Notes: generated by a model not told the origin, from the sequence alone. Counted from the stretch's first letter, positions 50,515 through 63,300 are shown. The stretch: 64,000 nt of DNA from Streptomyces antimycoticus (GCF_005405925.1 NZ_BJHV01000001.1:10292001-10356000), one strand, 5' to 3'. Numbers and translations are program-made.

Positions 50515-51390
50515 GTGAGCGCCGAGCGCACCACGGAGATCGAGTCCGGGGCCCAGGGCATCCCACGGCTGGCGGCCGAAGGCGTCTCGGTCGGGTACGG
50601 CGGCCGGGCCGTCATCGAGGACCTGGATGTGACGATCCCGCCGGGCGTGATCACCACGATCATCGGCCCCAACGGCTGTGGGAAGTCGACCCTGTTGCGC
50701 ACCCTGACGCGGCTGCTCAAGCCGGCCAAGGGGGCCGTGGTGCTGGACGGCGAGGACATCGCGGGGCTCAGGACCAGGGACGTGGCCAAGAAGCTGGGCC
50801 TGCTGCCGCAGGCGCCGGTGGCGCCGGAGGGGCTGACGGTGGCCGACCTGGTGGCCAAGGGGCGGCATCCGCACCAGAGTTGGCTGCGGCAGTGGTCCTC
50901 GGACGATGCCGGTGTCGTGGAGCGCGCGCTGGCCATGACCGGGGTGTCGGAGCTGGCCGACCGCCCGGTCGACTCGTTGTCCGGCGGGCAGCGTCAGCGC
51001 GTCTGGATCTCGATGACCCTGGCCCAGGGCACCGATCTGCTGCTCCTCGACGAGCCGACCACCTATCTGGACCTGGCGCACGCGATCGATGTGCTCGACC
51101 TCGTGGACGACCTGCACGAGTCGGGCCGCACGGTGGTGATGGTGCTGCACGACCTCAATCTGGCCACGCGCTACAGCGACAACCTCATTGTGATGCGGGC
51201 CGGTTCGATCCTGGCGCAGGGGCATCCGCGTGATGTGATCACCGCCGAGTTGCTGGACGAGGCATTCGGGCTGCGCGCCATGGTGATTGACGACCCGGTG
51301 GGCGACCGGCCGCTGATCGTGCCGATCGGCCGCACCCACGTCCAGCTCGATCAGGTCCCGCGAGGGAATGCAAAAGTAAGGCTAGGCTAG
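50515..51390 (+). CDS. cchE: Fe-siderophore ABC importer ATPase (CchE)
   Basis: A 291-residue FepC-type ATPase. Walker A GPNGCGKSTLLRTL, Q-loop LLPQAP, signature LSGGQRQRVWISM, Walker B LLLLDEPTTYLD and switch His in VLHDLNLATRY are all present. It drives CchC/CchD. The GTG at 50515 follows GGGGGACTT. Two iron boxes lie over and just beyond its 3' end, so the downstream genes can also be transcribed separately. Confidence 0.9.
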   Translation: MSAERTTEIESGAQGIPRLAAEGVSVGYGGRAVIEDLDVTIPPGVITTIIGPNGCGKSTLLRTLTRLLKPAKGAVVLDGEDIAGLRTRDVAKKLGLLPQAPVAPEGLTVADLVAKGRHPHQSWLRQWSSDDAGVVERALAMTGVSELADRPVDSLSGGQRQRVWISMTLAQGTDLLLLDEPTTYLDLAHAIDVLDLVDDLHESGRTVVMVLHDLNLATRYSDNLIVMRAGSILAQGHPRDVITAELLDEAFGLRAMVIDDPVGDRPLIVPIGRTHVQLDQVPRGNAKVRLG

Positions 51391-51425
51391 CCTCACTTCA
51401 TCGGGATAAGGTTTGGCTGCCCTTA
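51377..51425. promoter_or_regulatory. Two tandem iron boxes upstream of cchF
   Basis: TAAGGCTAGGCTAGCCTCA (51377-51395) and TAAGGTTTGGCTGCCCTTA (51407-51425) each match the 19-base DmdR/IdeR consensus at 14 positions; they are 30 bp apart. They precede the cchF ATG by 40 bases and overlap the end of cchE. Confidence 0.75.
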
Positions 51426-51465
51426 GTCAGGGGCGCACGGACGGCGCGACAGCAAGGGATTCCGG

Positions 51466-52521
51466 ATGCTCCTCCATCGAACGACGCGTAGGACGCCATG
51501 GTGGCGGTTAGTGGTGGCGCTGTCCGCCGCGGCCCTCGGCGTCGGCCTCCTCGCGGGATGTGGTTCCGACTCGACGGACGAGACGAGCGACCATGCCCCG
51601 GCCGCCGCCTCGGGTGCGTTCCCGGTCACCGTGGAGCACGCGTTCGGATCCACGAAGATCACCAAGGCTCCCCGGCGGGTGGTCTCCGTCGGCTACACGG
51701 ACGACCAGGCCATGCTGGCGCTCGGGGTCAGACCGGTCGGCATGGTCGACCAGTATCCGAACCCGGCGGGCAAGAAGCCCGACATCAACACCCAGTGGCC
51801 CTGGGTGAAGGACAAGTGGGGCGACACCCGGCCCGAGGTCGTCATGAAGAACGGCGACACCGGCCCCAACTACGAGAAGATCGCCGCCCTGCGGCCGGAC
51901 CTGATCGTGGCGGTCTACTCCGAGATCGACAAGGCCGCCTACGACAAGCTCTCCCAGATCGCCCCGACCGTCGGCCGCACCAAGGGCGAGAAGGAGCCGT
52001 TCAGCGCCCCGTGGCAGGACAACGCCGTGCAGATCGCCAAGGCGCTGGGCCAGGAGAACGAGGGCACCAAGCTGGTGCAGGGCATTGAGGACAAGCTCGG
52101 CGCGGCCAAGAAGGCACATCCCGAGTTCGCGAACCAGACCGCGGTCATGTTGTCCTGGTACAAGAACTCGGTGGCGCCGTTCACCTCCACCGATGTGCGC
52201 GGGAGGCTGGTCACGGGCATCGGCTTCACCTACCAGACCAAGATCGACAAGATCGCGGACGGGAAGTTCTACACCGTCCTGTCCCCCGAGCGCATCGACC
52301 TGGTCGACGCCGACCGCGTCTTCGTCATCAACGACAAGGCCGACCAGCAGGCGCTGAAGAAGTTCCAGCTCTTCACCAACCTGGACGCGGTGAAGAAGGG
52401 CAAGGTGTCCTACCTGCTGGACAGCGAGGGCCCGGCCGTCGGCGCGGCCATCTCCCAGGGCACCCTGCTGTCCCTGCCCTACGCGATCGACGAGCTCGTC
52501 AAGTCGGTCGGCCGGGGGTGA
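51466..52521 (+). CDS. cchF: Siderophore-binding lipoprotein (CchF)
   Basis: A 351-residue extracytoplasmic FepB/FhuD-type binding protein. The N-terminus is a lipoprotein signal with twin arginine-rich start (RTTRRTPWWRLVVAL) and lipobox LLAGC with Cys32. The mature part has the class III binding fold (PRRVVSVGYTDDQAMLALGV, LRPDLIVAVYSEID, and a C-terminal VGAAISQGTLLSLPYAID). It captures ferri-coelichelin for CchCDE. It has its own tandem iron boxes and overlaps cchG by GTGA. Confidence 0.88.
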   Translation: MLLHRTTRRTPWWRLVVALSAAALGVGLLAGCGSDSTDETSDHAPAAASGAFPVTVEHAFGSTKITKAPRRVVSVGYTDDQAMLALGVRPVGMVDQYPNPAGKKPDINTQWPWVKDKWGDTRPEVVMKNGDTGPNYEKIAALRPDLIVAVYSEIDKAAYDKLSQIAPTVGRTKGEKEPFSAPWQDNAVQIAKALGQENEGTKLVQGIEDKLGAAKKAHPEFANQTAVMLSWYKNSVAPFTSTDVRGRLVTGIGFTYQTKIDKIADGKFYTVLSPERIDLVDADRVFVINDKADQQALKKFQLFTNLDAVKKGKVSYLLDSEGPAVGAAISQGTLLSLPYAIDELVKSVGRG

Positions 52522-54305
52522 GCGCCACCGAGGCGCGCCTCACCCCGGCAACCCTGCGCACGGCGACCGGACGCGTGGCCACCCGATGGGTCGCGGCGCA
52601 CTGCCGCGAGGTGCCCTGGCTGACGGCCGCCACCGCACTCACCACGGTGGCCGGGGCGGCGCTCCAGGTGCTCCCGGTGATCCTGCTCGGCCGGGTGGTC
52701 GACGGGGTGGTCGAGGGCGAGCCGCGCTCGACCCTGGTCACGATCGGGGTGGTGATGGGGGCCGCCGCGCTGCTCGGCGCGGCGGCCACCGCGGTGTCGA
52801 CCTATCTCATCGGGCGGCTGGGCGCGGATCTGCTCGCGCGGCTGCGCGAAGGCGCCGTCCGCGCGGTGCTGGGGATGCCGAGCGCACGGATCGAGCAGGT
52901 CGGCCGGGGAGATGTGCTGTCCAGGGTCGGTGACGATGTGGCCGTGCTGTCCAAGGGCATCCGCACGGCCGTCCCCACCGTGTTCTCGGCGGGCGTGTTG
53001 GTCGTCATCGCCACGGCCGGCATGTTCGGACTGGACTGGCGGCTCGGCCTGGCGGGCGCCGGTGCGCTGCCCGCGTACGCGCTGGCCCTGCGCTGGTATC
53101 TCCCCCGGTCCGCCCCGCTCTACCAGCAGCAGCGGGCGGCCCAGGCCGACCGTGCGCAGGCGTTGATCAGTGGCTTGAAGGGGATCGACACCGTCCGGGC
53201 GTACCGCCTCGAAGGCGCCTTCCGCGAGAAGGTCAGCGCCGAGTCATGGCGGGTGCGCGATCTCGGTATCGAGGTGTTCCGGTTCTTCGGCCGCTTCGTC
53301 GGCAGGGAGAACCGCGCCGAGTTCATCGGACTGGTCCTGATCATCGTGGTGGGGTACTCCCTGCTGGAGGCCGATGCCGCCAGCCTGGGCGACGTCTCCT
53401 CGGCCCCCCTGATCTTCCATCGGCTCTTCACCCCGCTGGGCTCCATCATGTTCACCTTCGACGAGGCACAGAAGTCGGGCGCGAGCCTGACCCGGCTGGT
53501 CGGCGTGGTGGGGGAGGCCGCGGAGGACCGGCTGGTGGGCGACGCGGCCGTCTCGCCGGCGGACACCGGGCCGTACTCGGTGACGGTGGAGGGGCTCACG
53601 TATCGCTACCCCGATACCGAGGAGCCGGTCCTCCGGGATGTCAGTCTGACCATCCCGGCCGGTGGTTCGCTCGCGCTGGTGGGGGCGACGGGCGCGGGCA
53701 AGTCCACGCTGGCCGCGCTGATCGCGGGCATCGGGACCCCGCAGGCCGGGTCGGTGCGCGTCGGGACGACCGACCTCGCCGGCCTGGACGAGGCCGGGGC
53801 GCGGGCCCTGGTGAGCATCCTGACGCAGGACACCCATGTGTTCTCCGGGCCGCTCGCCGACGACCTGCGGTTGGCCGCGCCGCAGGCGAGTGATGCCGAG
53901 CTGATGGACGCGCTGCGCACGGTCGGCGCCGAGGCGTGGGTCGACGCGCTGCCCGATGGGCTGAACACCATGGTCGGCGAGGGCGGAGAGCGCCTGGACG
54001 TCACCAAGGTGGCCCAGATCGCCCTGGCCCGGCTGGTGCTGGGCCGGGCGCCGGTGGTGGTGCTCGACGAGTCGACCGCGGAGGCGGGCAGCGAGGGCGC
54101 CGCCGAGCTGGAGCGGGCCGTGCTGGCCGCGTGCTCGGGCCGGACCACGCTGTTCGTGGCGCACCGGCTGACCCAGGCGATGGCGGCGGACCGGATCGCC
54201 GTGCTGGACGCGGGCCGCGTGGTGGAGCAGGGAACGCACGAGGAGCTGGTGGCCCTGGGCGGCCGGTACGCGCGACTGTGGCGGGCCTGGCGCGAAGGTA
54301 GTTAG
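52518..54305 (+). CDS. cchG: ABC half-transporter, putative siderophore exporter (CchG)
   Basis: A 595-residue fused membrane-ATPase half transporter. Six helices occupy the first 320 residues. The ATPase has Walker A GATGAGKSTLAAL, Q-loop LTQDTHVF, Walker B VVVLDESTAEAGSEG and switch His in LFVAHRLTQAM. The signature motif, normally LSGGQ, reads LDVTKVAQ (GGERLDVTKVAQIALARL), so it is very degenerate. Together with an intact Walker B this suggests one poor site in a homodimer or a need for a partner. Context says export of apo-coelichelin. Confidence 0.85.
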   Translation: MSATEARLTPATLRTATGRVATRWVAAHCREVPWLTAATALTTVAGAALQVLPVILLGRVVDGVVEGEPRSTLVTIGVVMGAAALLGAAATAVSTYLIGRLGADLLARLREGAVRAVLGMPSARIEQVGRGDVLSRVGDDVAVLSKGIRTAVPTVFSAGVLVVIATAGMFGLDWRLGLAGAGALPAYALALRWYLPRSAPLYQQQRAAQADRAQALISGLKGIDTVRAYRLEGAFREKVSAESWRVRDLGIEVFRFFGRFVGRENRAEFIGLVLIIVVGYSLLEADAASLGDVSSAPLIFHRLFTPLGSIMFTFDEAQKSGASLTRLVGVVGEAAEDRLVGDAAVSPADTGPYSVTVEGLTYRYPDTEEPVLRDVSLTIPAGGSLALVGATGAGKSTLAALIAGIGTPQAGSVRVGTTDLAGLDEAGARALVSILTQDTHVFSGPLADDLRLAAPQASDAELMDALRTVGAEAWVDALPDGLNTMVGEGGERLDVTKVAQIALARLVLGRAPVVVLDESTAEAGSEGAAELERAVLAACSGRTTLFVAHRLTQAMAADRIAVLDAGRVVEQGTHEELVALGGRYARLWRAWREGS

Positions 54306-54359
54306 ACACCCCTGATTCAGGTGAGCTTTTCATGACGTGGAAGGGATGCTGAGTCTTCG

Positions 54360-57300
54360 ATGTCTTCGATGGTGGAACCGGGCGCGCGTCGCGTACTGCT
54401 TTCTCCCGGACAGGTTGCCGACGTACGCCGGCGGATCGGTGACTTCTCCGACCGGACCATCGCCGAAGCGTGTGCCATCGGGCTGTCGTACTGGGCGACG
54501 GGCCTGAGCCCCGATGGCATCGACCTCACCCCCGGCACCCTGTTCGCCGATGTCCTCGGCTGGGTCGACAACGGCGGGGCGGGGTCCGCCGGTTGGGAGG
54601 TCGGCGCGGACGACCGGAGCATCCCCGTCCCGGAAGGCGTCGGGCCGGACGATGCGCGGCTCGCGCTGGACGACCTGACCGATTTCCCGGACCGGCCGAT
54701 CGGCACCATCTCCCCGTCCGGCGTGGCGGCCAGGCTCGAGGCCCTGGCCGGGTGGAACGACACCGAGGCCGACCGGGTCCGCCCGACCATCGTGGAGATG
54801 TTCCGTGAGCAGGCGCGGTCCAGGCCGGACGCCGTCGCCATCGTCGACGAGCACCGGTCGCTGACCTACCGTGAGGCCGCCGAGCGATCGAGCCAGTTGG
54901 CCCATCACCTGATCGAGCGCGGACTGGGCCCCGAACAGGTCGTCGGTATCTCACTGGGCCGCTCCGCCGAGATGGTGATCGGGCTGCTCGCCGTACTCCA
55001 GGCGGGGTGCGCGTTCGTGCCGCTCGATCCGCAGTGGCCCGCCGCGCGCCGCGCCGTCGTCATCGACGACGCCCGGGTCGTGGCGCAGCTGGGCGCCTCG
55101 GCCGAAGGCGACCCGGCCGAACCGGAAGCCGTGGCCGTCGACATCGAGGACTGGCGCTTCGGTGCCCACCCCACCGAGGGCACCGGGGTCACCGTCCCCG
55201 GCAATGCGCTGGCATACGTGATCTTCACATCCGGTTCGACCGGGCGGCCCAAGGGCGCGATGATCCGGCACGAGGCGATCAGCGAGCGCCTGCTGTGGCA
55301 GGGCAACGAGATCCTGGGCTTCGGCCACGATGACGCGTCGCTGTTCAAGGCGCCGTTGTCCTTCGACATCTCCATCAACGAGATCTTTCTGCCGCTGGTG
55401 CACGGCGGCAGGCTGGTCATCCTGAGGCCCGGCGGCGAACGCGACCCGCACCACTTGCTGAGCGTGATCGCCGAGCAGCGGGTCACCTTCACCTACCTGG
55501 TCTCGTCCATGCTGGACGTGCTGCTGGAGATGGTGGGCGACTCCGGGCGGCTGGACAGCCTGCGCCATGTGTGGTGCGGCGGCGAGGTGCTGACGCCGGA
55601 GCTGTACGAGCGGTTCCGCACCCGGCTCGACATCCCGCTGTACCACGGCTACGGCCCGGCCGAGACCACGATCGGCGTCTCGCACGTCATCTACCGGGGC
55701 GCGGCCGAGCGCCTGTCGACATCGATCGGCAAGGCCAACCCGAACACCCAGCTGTATGTGCTGGACAACGAGCTGCGCCCGGTCCCGGTCGGCGTCGGTG
55801 GCGAACTGTACGTGGGAGGGTTCCTCCTGGGCCGTGGGTACATCAACGCGCCCGGCCTGACGGCGTCCCGCTTCGTGGCGAACCCCTTCGCCGGGGACGG
55901 GTCCCGGCTGTACCGGACCGGAGACCTCGCGCGGTTCGCCCCGGATGGCTCGCTGGACTTCCTGGGCCGGGCCGACAACCAGATCAAGATCCGCGGTATG
56001 CGGCTGGAGATCGAGGATGTCGAGGTCGGTCTCGCGGAGCACCCCGGGGTGCGGTACACCTGCGTCGTCGCCAAGAAGAACGTGGCAGGCAGCACCTACC
56101 TGGTGGGGTATGTGATCCCGGCCGCCGGGAGCGAGGACCTGCGCGCGGACGAGGTCAAGGAGTGGGCCGCCGGGCACATGGTGGAGTACATGGTGCCCGC
56201 CCATATCGTCGTGATGAAGGAGTTCCCGCTCACCGCGAACGGCAAGCTCGACCGCCGTGCGCTGCCGGAACCCGCGATCGGGACGGGCTCGATCGTCCAG
56301 CCCACCACCGAGAACGAGCGCGTGCTGTGCGCGGCGGTCGCGAAGGTGCTGCGGCTGGACGAGGTCGGCGTCGACCAGGACTTCTTCCAGCTCGGCGGAG
56401 ACAGTCTGCTGGCGATCTCGCTGCTGAGCGCGGCGCGCGACGCGGGTCTCCACCTCACCGCACGGCAGATCTTCACCAACAGCACGGTGGGGGCGCTGGC
56501 GGCGGTGGCGAGCCGGGAGGGTGCCTCCACCGCGGACGACGGCGATGTGGCGACCGGTGCCGTCATGGGATCGCCCATCGTGCAGTGGCTCGGCGAGACC
56601 ACCGACGCGATCGACGGCTTCGTACAGTCGGTCGTGCTGAACACCCCGGCGGAGCTGACCGCCGACGCCCTCGACGCGATCCTCGTCGCCGTGGTCGGGC
56701 GGCACGACATGCTGCGCGCCAGGCTGGTGCGCGGCGAGCGCTGGAGCTTCGACATCCCGGTGGCGGACCGGGCCACGCCGTCGTGGCAGGAGAGCGACCG
56801 GCCGGTCGAGGAGTGCGTCGCGCTCGCCACCGGCGGGCTGGACCCGGACCGGGGCGTGATGCTGCGTGCCGTCTGGCGACGCGCGGCACGGCAACTGGTC
56901 GTGGTCGTCCACCATGTGGTGATCGACGGCGTGTCCTGGCATGTCCTGATGGACGACCTGGCCACGGCATGGCGGCAGCTCTCCTCGGGCGCGCCGATCG
57001 AACTGCCCCCGGTGGGCACGTCGTTCCGGCGCTGGACGCAGATGCTGGGGAATGCCGCCTTCGACGCGGACCGTGGCTACTACGAGCGTCCCATGCCGGG
57101 AGTGGACGGCCCCGTGGGCAGGCGTGCGCTGTCCGAAGCGGACACCGTGGCGCGGGAGCGGGTGCGGACCGTCTCGGCCGGCCCCGAGGTCACCGCCGCG
57201 CTGCTGGGCGAGATCCCCGCGACGTTCCACGCGGGCGTGGGCGATGTGCTGCTGACCGCGCTCGCCGTCACCCTCGCCCGATGGCGCCGCGACCTCGGAC

Positions 57301-60300
57301 AGGATCAGACGTTCGCGCATATCGAACTCGAAGGCCACGGCCGCGAGGGACGTTTCGTGGCGGACGCCGCCGGCTTCGAGCCGGAGCTGTCGCGGACCGT
57401 GGGCTGGTTCACCACCCTGTTCCCGGTGACCGTGGACCCCGGAGCGGCGGCCGATTTCACCGCCCCCGACTACCTGACCGCCGCGCTCAAGGCGGTCAAG
57501 GAAGACCTCGCCCGGGTGCCGTCCAACGGCGTTTCCTACGGCGCCCTGCGGTATCTGACCCGCACCGAGTTCGACGCCCCGGCACCGCAGGTGCTCTTCA
57601 ACTACCTGGGCCGCTTCGATGCGGGCGCGGCCGGAGACTGGCAACTCAGTGGTAACACGGGCCAGTTGGGGGAGGAGCGCGACCCCAGGATGCGTCTGCC
57701 GCGCCCCCTGGAGTTCAACGCGATCGCCGAACCCGCGTCGAGCGGCGCGTACGAGCTGATCACCACCATCTCCTGGCCCGACGGGATGTTCACCGACGAG
57801 GACATCGCGACCATCGGCGCATACTTCCAGGAGACCCTGACCGCGCTGGCCGCGCTCGACCGGGGCGGCCACTCGCCCAGCGACTTCGGCCTGGTGCGGC
57901 TCACCCAGGCCGACATCGACGTCCTGGACGGCCCGGCGCTGCGGGACATCCTGCCGCTGACCCCGCTGCAGGAGGGCCTGTACTTCCATTCGGTCTTCGA
58001 CGACGACTCGGCGGGCGCCTACGTCGAGCAGCAGTCGCTCAGGCTGGACGGCGAGGTGGACGCCGGCCGGCTCGCGGCGGCGGCCACCCGGTTGCTCACG
58101 CTGTACCCGAACCTGGCGGCGCGGTTCACGGCCCTCGCCGACGGCCGTGTGGTCTCCGTGCTGGAGGACGGGGTGCGGGCGCCGTTCACCACGCTCGACC
58201 GCCCCGGGATCACCGACTCCGAGATCCGCGAGTACGCCGAGCGGGACCGCCGCGCCGGGTTCGACCTGGCCACCGGCCCGCTGATGCGGTACACACTCAT
58301 CCGCGCGGGCTCCGGCCGGAACGTCCTGGTGCAGACCGTGCACCACATCATCGCCGACGGCTGGTCGGTGCCACCGATGCTCCGCGCGCTGCTGGCCGAA
58401 TACCACGCGCCGGGGACCGTGTACCCGCTCGGTGGCTTCCCCGACTACGTACGGTGGCTCGCGGAGCGCGACGACGACGAGAGCGACCGGATATGGCGCG
58501 ATCAGCTCGCCGAGCTGCCCGGGCCCTCGCTGGTCGCCGAGGGACACACCCCGTCCGCCCGGTTCGCCGACATCGCCGTGGCACCGGGGGAGGACATCGA
58601 CGCGGCCGCCCGGTCGGCCGGTGTGCCGCTGAGCGTGGCCGTGCACAGCGCCTGGGCGGTCACGCTCGGCGGCATCCTGCACGGCGGTGATGTGGTGTTC
58701 GGATCCACGGTGTCCGGGCGCGACGCGCAGGTGTCCGGCATCGAGGACATGGTGGGTCTGTTCATCAACACGATCCCCGTGCGCGCCCGGTGGGCCGGAA
58801 CGACCACGGCCCGCGACCTGCTCGCCTCGGTGCGGGAACACCAGAGCGCGGTGCTGCCGCACCAGCATGTCTCGCTGGCGAGGATCGGCCGCCTGGCCGG
58901 CGCCGGCTGCCTGTTCGACACCCTGGTGGTGTTCGATGTCGCGACCGATGTGGCCGCCCTGCGGGGACCGGGCGACGAGCTGGTCATCACCGACATCGTG
59001 AACGAGGGCGCACCGCACTACCCGTTGACGCTGGTGGTGGAGCGCGCTCCCGACGGCCGTCCCCGCTTCAACCTGATCTACGACGGCGAGCTGCTGCGAG
59101 AGGCGAGTGCCCAGGCGATCCTGCGCACATTCACCCAGACCCTCACCGGCCTGCTCATCCGCCCGGACGCCCTGGTCGACGACGTGGCGCTCGAAGACAC
59201 CAGGCGTCCCGCGCCGATCACTCCGACGACCCTGGGCGGACTGTTCGACGCCGCCGCGCGCCGTGACCCGGCGGCCACCGCCGTCACCCAGTGCGCTCTC
59301 GACGGTGCGACCCGGTCACTGACCTACGGCGAACTGTCGGCCGCGAAGAACGATCTGGCCTGCGCCCTGCGCGCGGCCGGGGCCGGGCCGGGCAGGCGCG
59401 TCGCCGTCGCCGTCCCGCGCTCCGTGGAGCAGGTCGTCGCCCTGGTCGCGATCGTCACCGCGGGCGGCGCGTATGTACCGCTGGACCTGGCCTACCCGGA
59501 CGAACGGCTGGAGTACATCCTCGCCGACGCCGCTCCGCAGGTCGTTCTCGTGGACCGTGACCAGCGCGAGCGCTTCACCCGGCTGCTGGCCCGGGCGGGC
59601 GTGGCGGCCCGTGTGCTCGTATCCGGAGACGAGCTGCCGCGGGCCGGTACGGAGGCGGGGCCGGATGCGAGCTGGCACGACCCCGCCTACGTCATCTACA
59701 CCTCTGGATCGACCGGCACACCCAAGGGCGTTGTCGTTCCGCACTCCAGCGTGGTGACACTGCTCGCGAACACCCGGCCCGCCATGGACTTCGGTCCGCA
59801 CGACGTATGGGTCCAATTCCACTCCTTCTCCTTCGACTTCGCGGTCTGGGAGCTGTGGGGCGCGCTGGCGCACGGCGCCGAGTTGCTGGTGCCGGAGTAC
59901 GGGCTGACCCGCTCGCCGGTCGACTTCCACCGGCTGGTGCGCGAGCGCGGAGTGACCGTGCTCAACCAGACCCCGTCGGCGTTCTACCAGTTCATCGAGG
60001 CCGATCGGCATGCGGACGAGCCGGTCAGCGCGCTGCGCCGGATCATCTTCGGCGGCGAGCCGCTGGATCTCGGGCGGCTGCGCGGCTGGGTCGAGCGGCA
60101 TGGCACCGGTGCGCCCGAGCTGGTCAACATGTACGGCATCACCGAGACCACCGTCCATGTCACCCACCGGGTGCTGACCGACGAGGACTTCGGCCCCGGT
60201 GGCGACGTCAGCCCGATCGGCGGTCCGATCCCGGGCCTGGCCGTCTATCTGCTCGACGACCGGCTCCGACCCGTGCCGCCGGGCCGGGTGGGCGCCATCT

Positions 60301-63300
60301 ACGTCGCCGGCGACCAGGTGTCCCTCGGCTATCTGGGCAGGCCGGGGCTGACCGCGGGCCGTTTCGTGGCGAACCCGTTCGCGGGCGACGGCTCCCGCAT
60401 GTACCACACGGGCGACCTCGCGCGCCGCACGCTCGACGGTGAGATGGAGTTCACCGGCCGCGCCGACGACCAGGTGCAGCTCAAGGGCTTCCGTATCGAA
60501 CTCGGCGAGGTGGAGTCCGCCGTCAGGGCACTCGATGGTGTGGTCGACGCGGCCGTCACCGTGGCGGACAGCGGCGATCACCTGGTCGCCCATGTCGTGG
60601 GCCGGGTGCCCGCCGATGTCACCGCCCTGCTGTCGGCGAAGCTGCCCGTACATATGGTGCCGGGCCGGGTGCTGCCCGTCGACGCCCTGCCGCTGACGGT
60701 CAACGGCAAACTGGACCGGAAGGCCCTGACCACACGCGCCGCACAGGACGACACTCCGGCGGCCGGCCCCTCGGGCAGCGGGGACGCCGTGCTCACCGCA
60801 CTGGTCGGCATCTTCGCCGACACTCTGCCCGAATCCGCCGTGGACGGCGACACCGACTTCTTCCGGGCCGGGGGCGACAGCATCGTCGCCATCACCGTCA
60901 TCAACCGGGCCAGGGCGCTCGGCCTCTCGATCGCGCCGCGGGACGTGTTCCTGTTCAGGACACCGCGCGCACTCGCCGAGCACCTGGGAACGAGCACACC
61001 GCAGACCGGGCCGACGGCGCCCGCCCGCCACGCGGACGGCCCGCTGCCGGCGACGCCGATCATGCTGCGCCAGCGCCAACTGGGCGGCTCGCTCACCCGG
61101 TTCGCCCAGGCCAGAGCGGTGGTTGCCCCCGACGGCACCGGGTTCGCCGACGCCGAGCGCGCCGCGAACGCCGCCGTGGCCGCGCACCCGGCCCTCCGGC
61201 TGCGGCTGGACGTCGCACACGGGGTGTGGGCCCTGCGCACCGAACCCGCCCGCGAGGTCACTGTCGTACGGGCCGAGACGTCCGACGCGACGACCGCGGC
61301 GAACGAGGCCGCCGGACGGCTCGACCCCGAGTCCGGGGAGGTCATCGCGTTCGCGTGGCTGGAGGCGAGCCGGACCCTGGTGGTCACCGTGCACCACCTC
61401 GCCGTCGACTCGGTGTCCTGGCTGATCCTGCTGGACGACTTGGCCGCCGCCCTGCGCGGGGCGCCCCTGGCGCCGCCGACCACGTCCTACGCCGAGTACG
61501 CGGAGGCGCTGGCGGCCCGGTCCGCCCATGCGATCGAGGACCTCGGGCACTGGCTCACCACGCTCCAGGCGCCCGCGCTCCTGCCCGCGGTCGAGCGAAC
61601 GCGCGAGACCACGGTCGTGCTCGCGCCCGAAGTGAGCGACCGCGTGACGCGTACCGCCCCCACCGCACTCGGCGTCGGTCTCACCGAGCTGCTGTGCGGC
61701 GCGCTGCGCACCGCGCTGACCCACATCCAGCCATCGCCCACCGACCTCGCGATCGAACTGGAGCGCCACGGCCGGGTCCCGGCGCTGGCGCACCACGACT
61801 ACACCCGCACGGTCGGCTGGTTCACCTCCATCGCGCCCGTGCGGCTCACGGCGCACCGCGACCCCGTCGCCGCGGCGTACGAGGTCGCCGAACGCCAGCC
61901 GGACGAGCGCGCACACGTCGCCTACGGCCGGCTCAGGTACCTCAACCCGCAGACGGCCCCGCTGCTCACCGCCCGCCCGCAGGTGCTGTTCAACTACCTC
62001 GGCCGGGGAGGCGAGTCCCAGGCCCTGCACCTCACCGGCGGCGATCCGGGCAGCCCGTACGCCGTCGAGGTGAACGCCTGGACCGACGCGGCCACCGGCA
62101 GCCTGCACGCCGTCTTCACCCTCGCCGAAGGCATCCCGGACGAGATCACCGACCACTGGCGGAGCGCACTGGAACGCATCGCGGACGCCTCCGCGACGGC
62201 CGAGCGCACGGTACCGGTCACCCCACTCCAGCGGGGCCTCTACTTCCAGGCTCAGATGGCGGGTTCGGCGGGACACTACGTCGCGCAGAGCTGGTTCACC
62301 TTCGACCGGCGCCTGGACACCGACGCACTGTCCGAGGCGATGGCGTATGTAATGGCGCGGCACCCGGTCGTGGCCGCCGGCTTCGCCACCGACGACGACG
62401 GCAACCCGGTCCAGGTCCTGGGGGCGGGCCGGCGCGTCCACGTCCGTACGGTCGAGCTCACGAGCGACGCGGACGTCGAGGCGCTGCGCACCCGGGACCG
62501 CGATACGGGATTCGACCCGGGCGAGCCCCCGCTGATCCGGATGACCGTGGTGCGGCTGCCCGGCGACCGCGACGGGCTGCTGCTCAGCTACCACCTGCTG
62601 CTGTGGGACGGCTGGTCCCGCGAGATCGTGCTGCGGGACCTGTTCGACGCCTACCAGGCCGTCCTCGCGGGCGAGTTGCCCGATCCGGCCCCGGCCACGC
62701 CGAGCTTCGAGGACCACGCCCGGGCGCTCGACGCCAAGGACGCCGCCGCGTCGGCACGCTTTTGGGCCGAGCACCTGGCCGGTCTCCCCGGCCCGACGCT
62801 GCTCGCCGGACCGGCGCCGTCCCTTGCCGACGACCTGCCGCGCGCGCTCGTGCACACGCTGTCCGCCGAGCGGTCGGAGCTGCTGCGGGCGGTGGCCAGG
62901 GCGCACGGCGTCACCCTGAACTCGGTGCTGACGGGCGCGTTCGGCCTGCTGCTCGGCGCCCACACGGGGCGCGACGACGCCGTGTTCGGTGTGACCGTCT
63001 CCGGCCGGGAGGGTGAGGGGCTGGAGGGCATCGTCGGCGTGCTGCTCAACACCGTCCCCATGTGGACCCGGGCCCGGCCGGACGACACCGTCCGCGGATA
63101 TCTGTCGGACGTGCAGGCGGCCAGGGTCGAGGCGATGCTCCACGAGCATCTGGGGCTCGGCGAGATCCAGCGGGCCACCGGGCACGACACCCTGTTCGAC
63201 AACCTCTTCGTGCTCCAGAACTTCCTGGACATGGACGCGTTCGCCGAGATGAACGCCAGGCATGGCATCACCTCGGTGACGGCCGACGACTCCACCCACT

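Noticed and set aside
54301..54340. Possible iron box in front of cchH (TTCAGGTGAGC)
   Set aside because: Only a weak half-site; the 19-base consensus is not met, and cchH can be read from the promoter at cchF.
54951..59018. Very long minus-strand open frame (1355 codons) opposite cchH
   Set aside because: It is a high-GC shadow of the NRPS frame; the translation is arginine/glycine/histidine-rich and has no domain.
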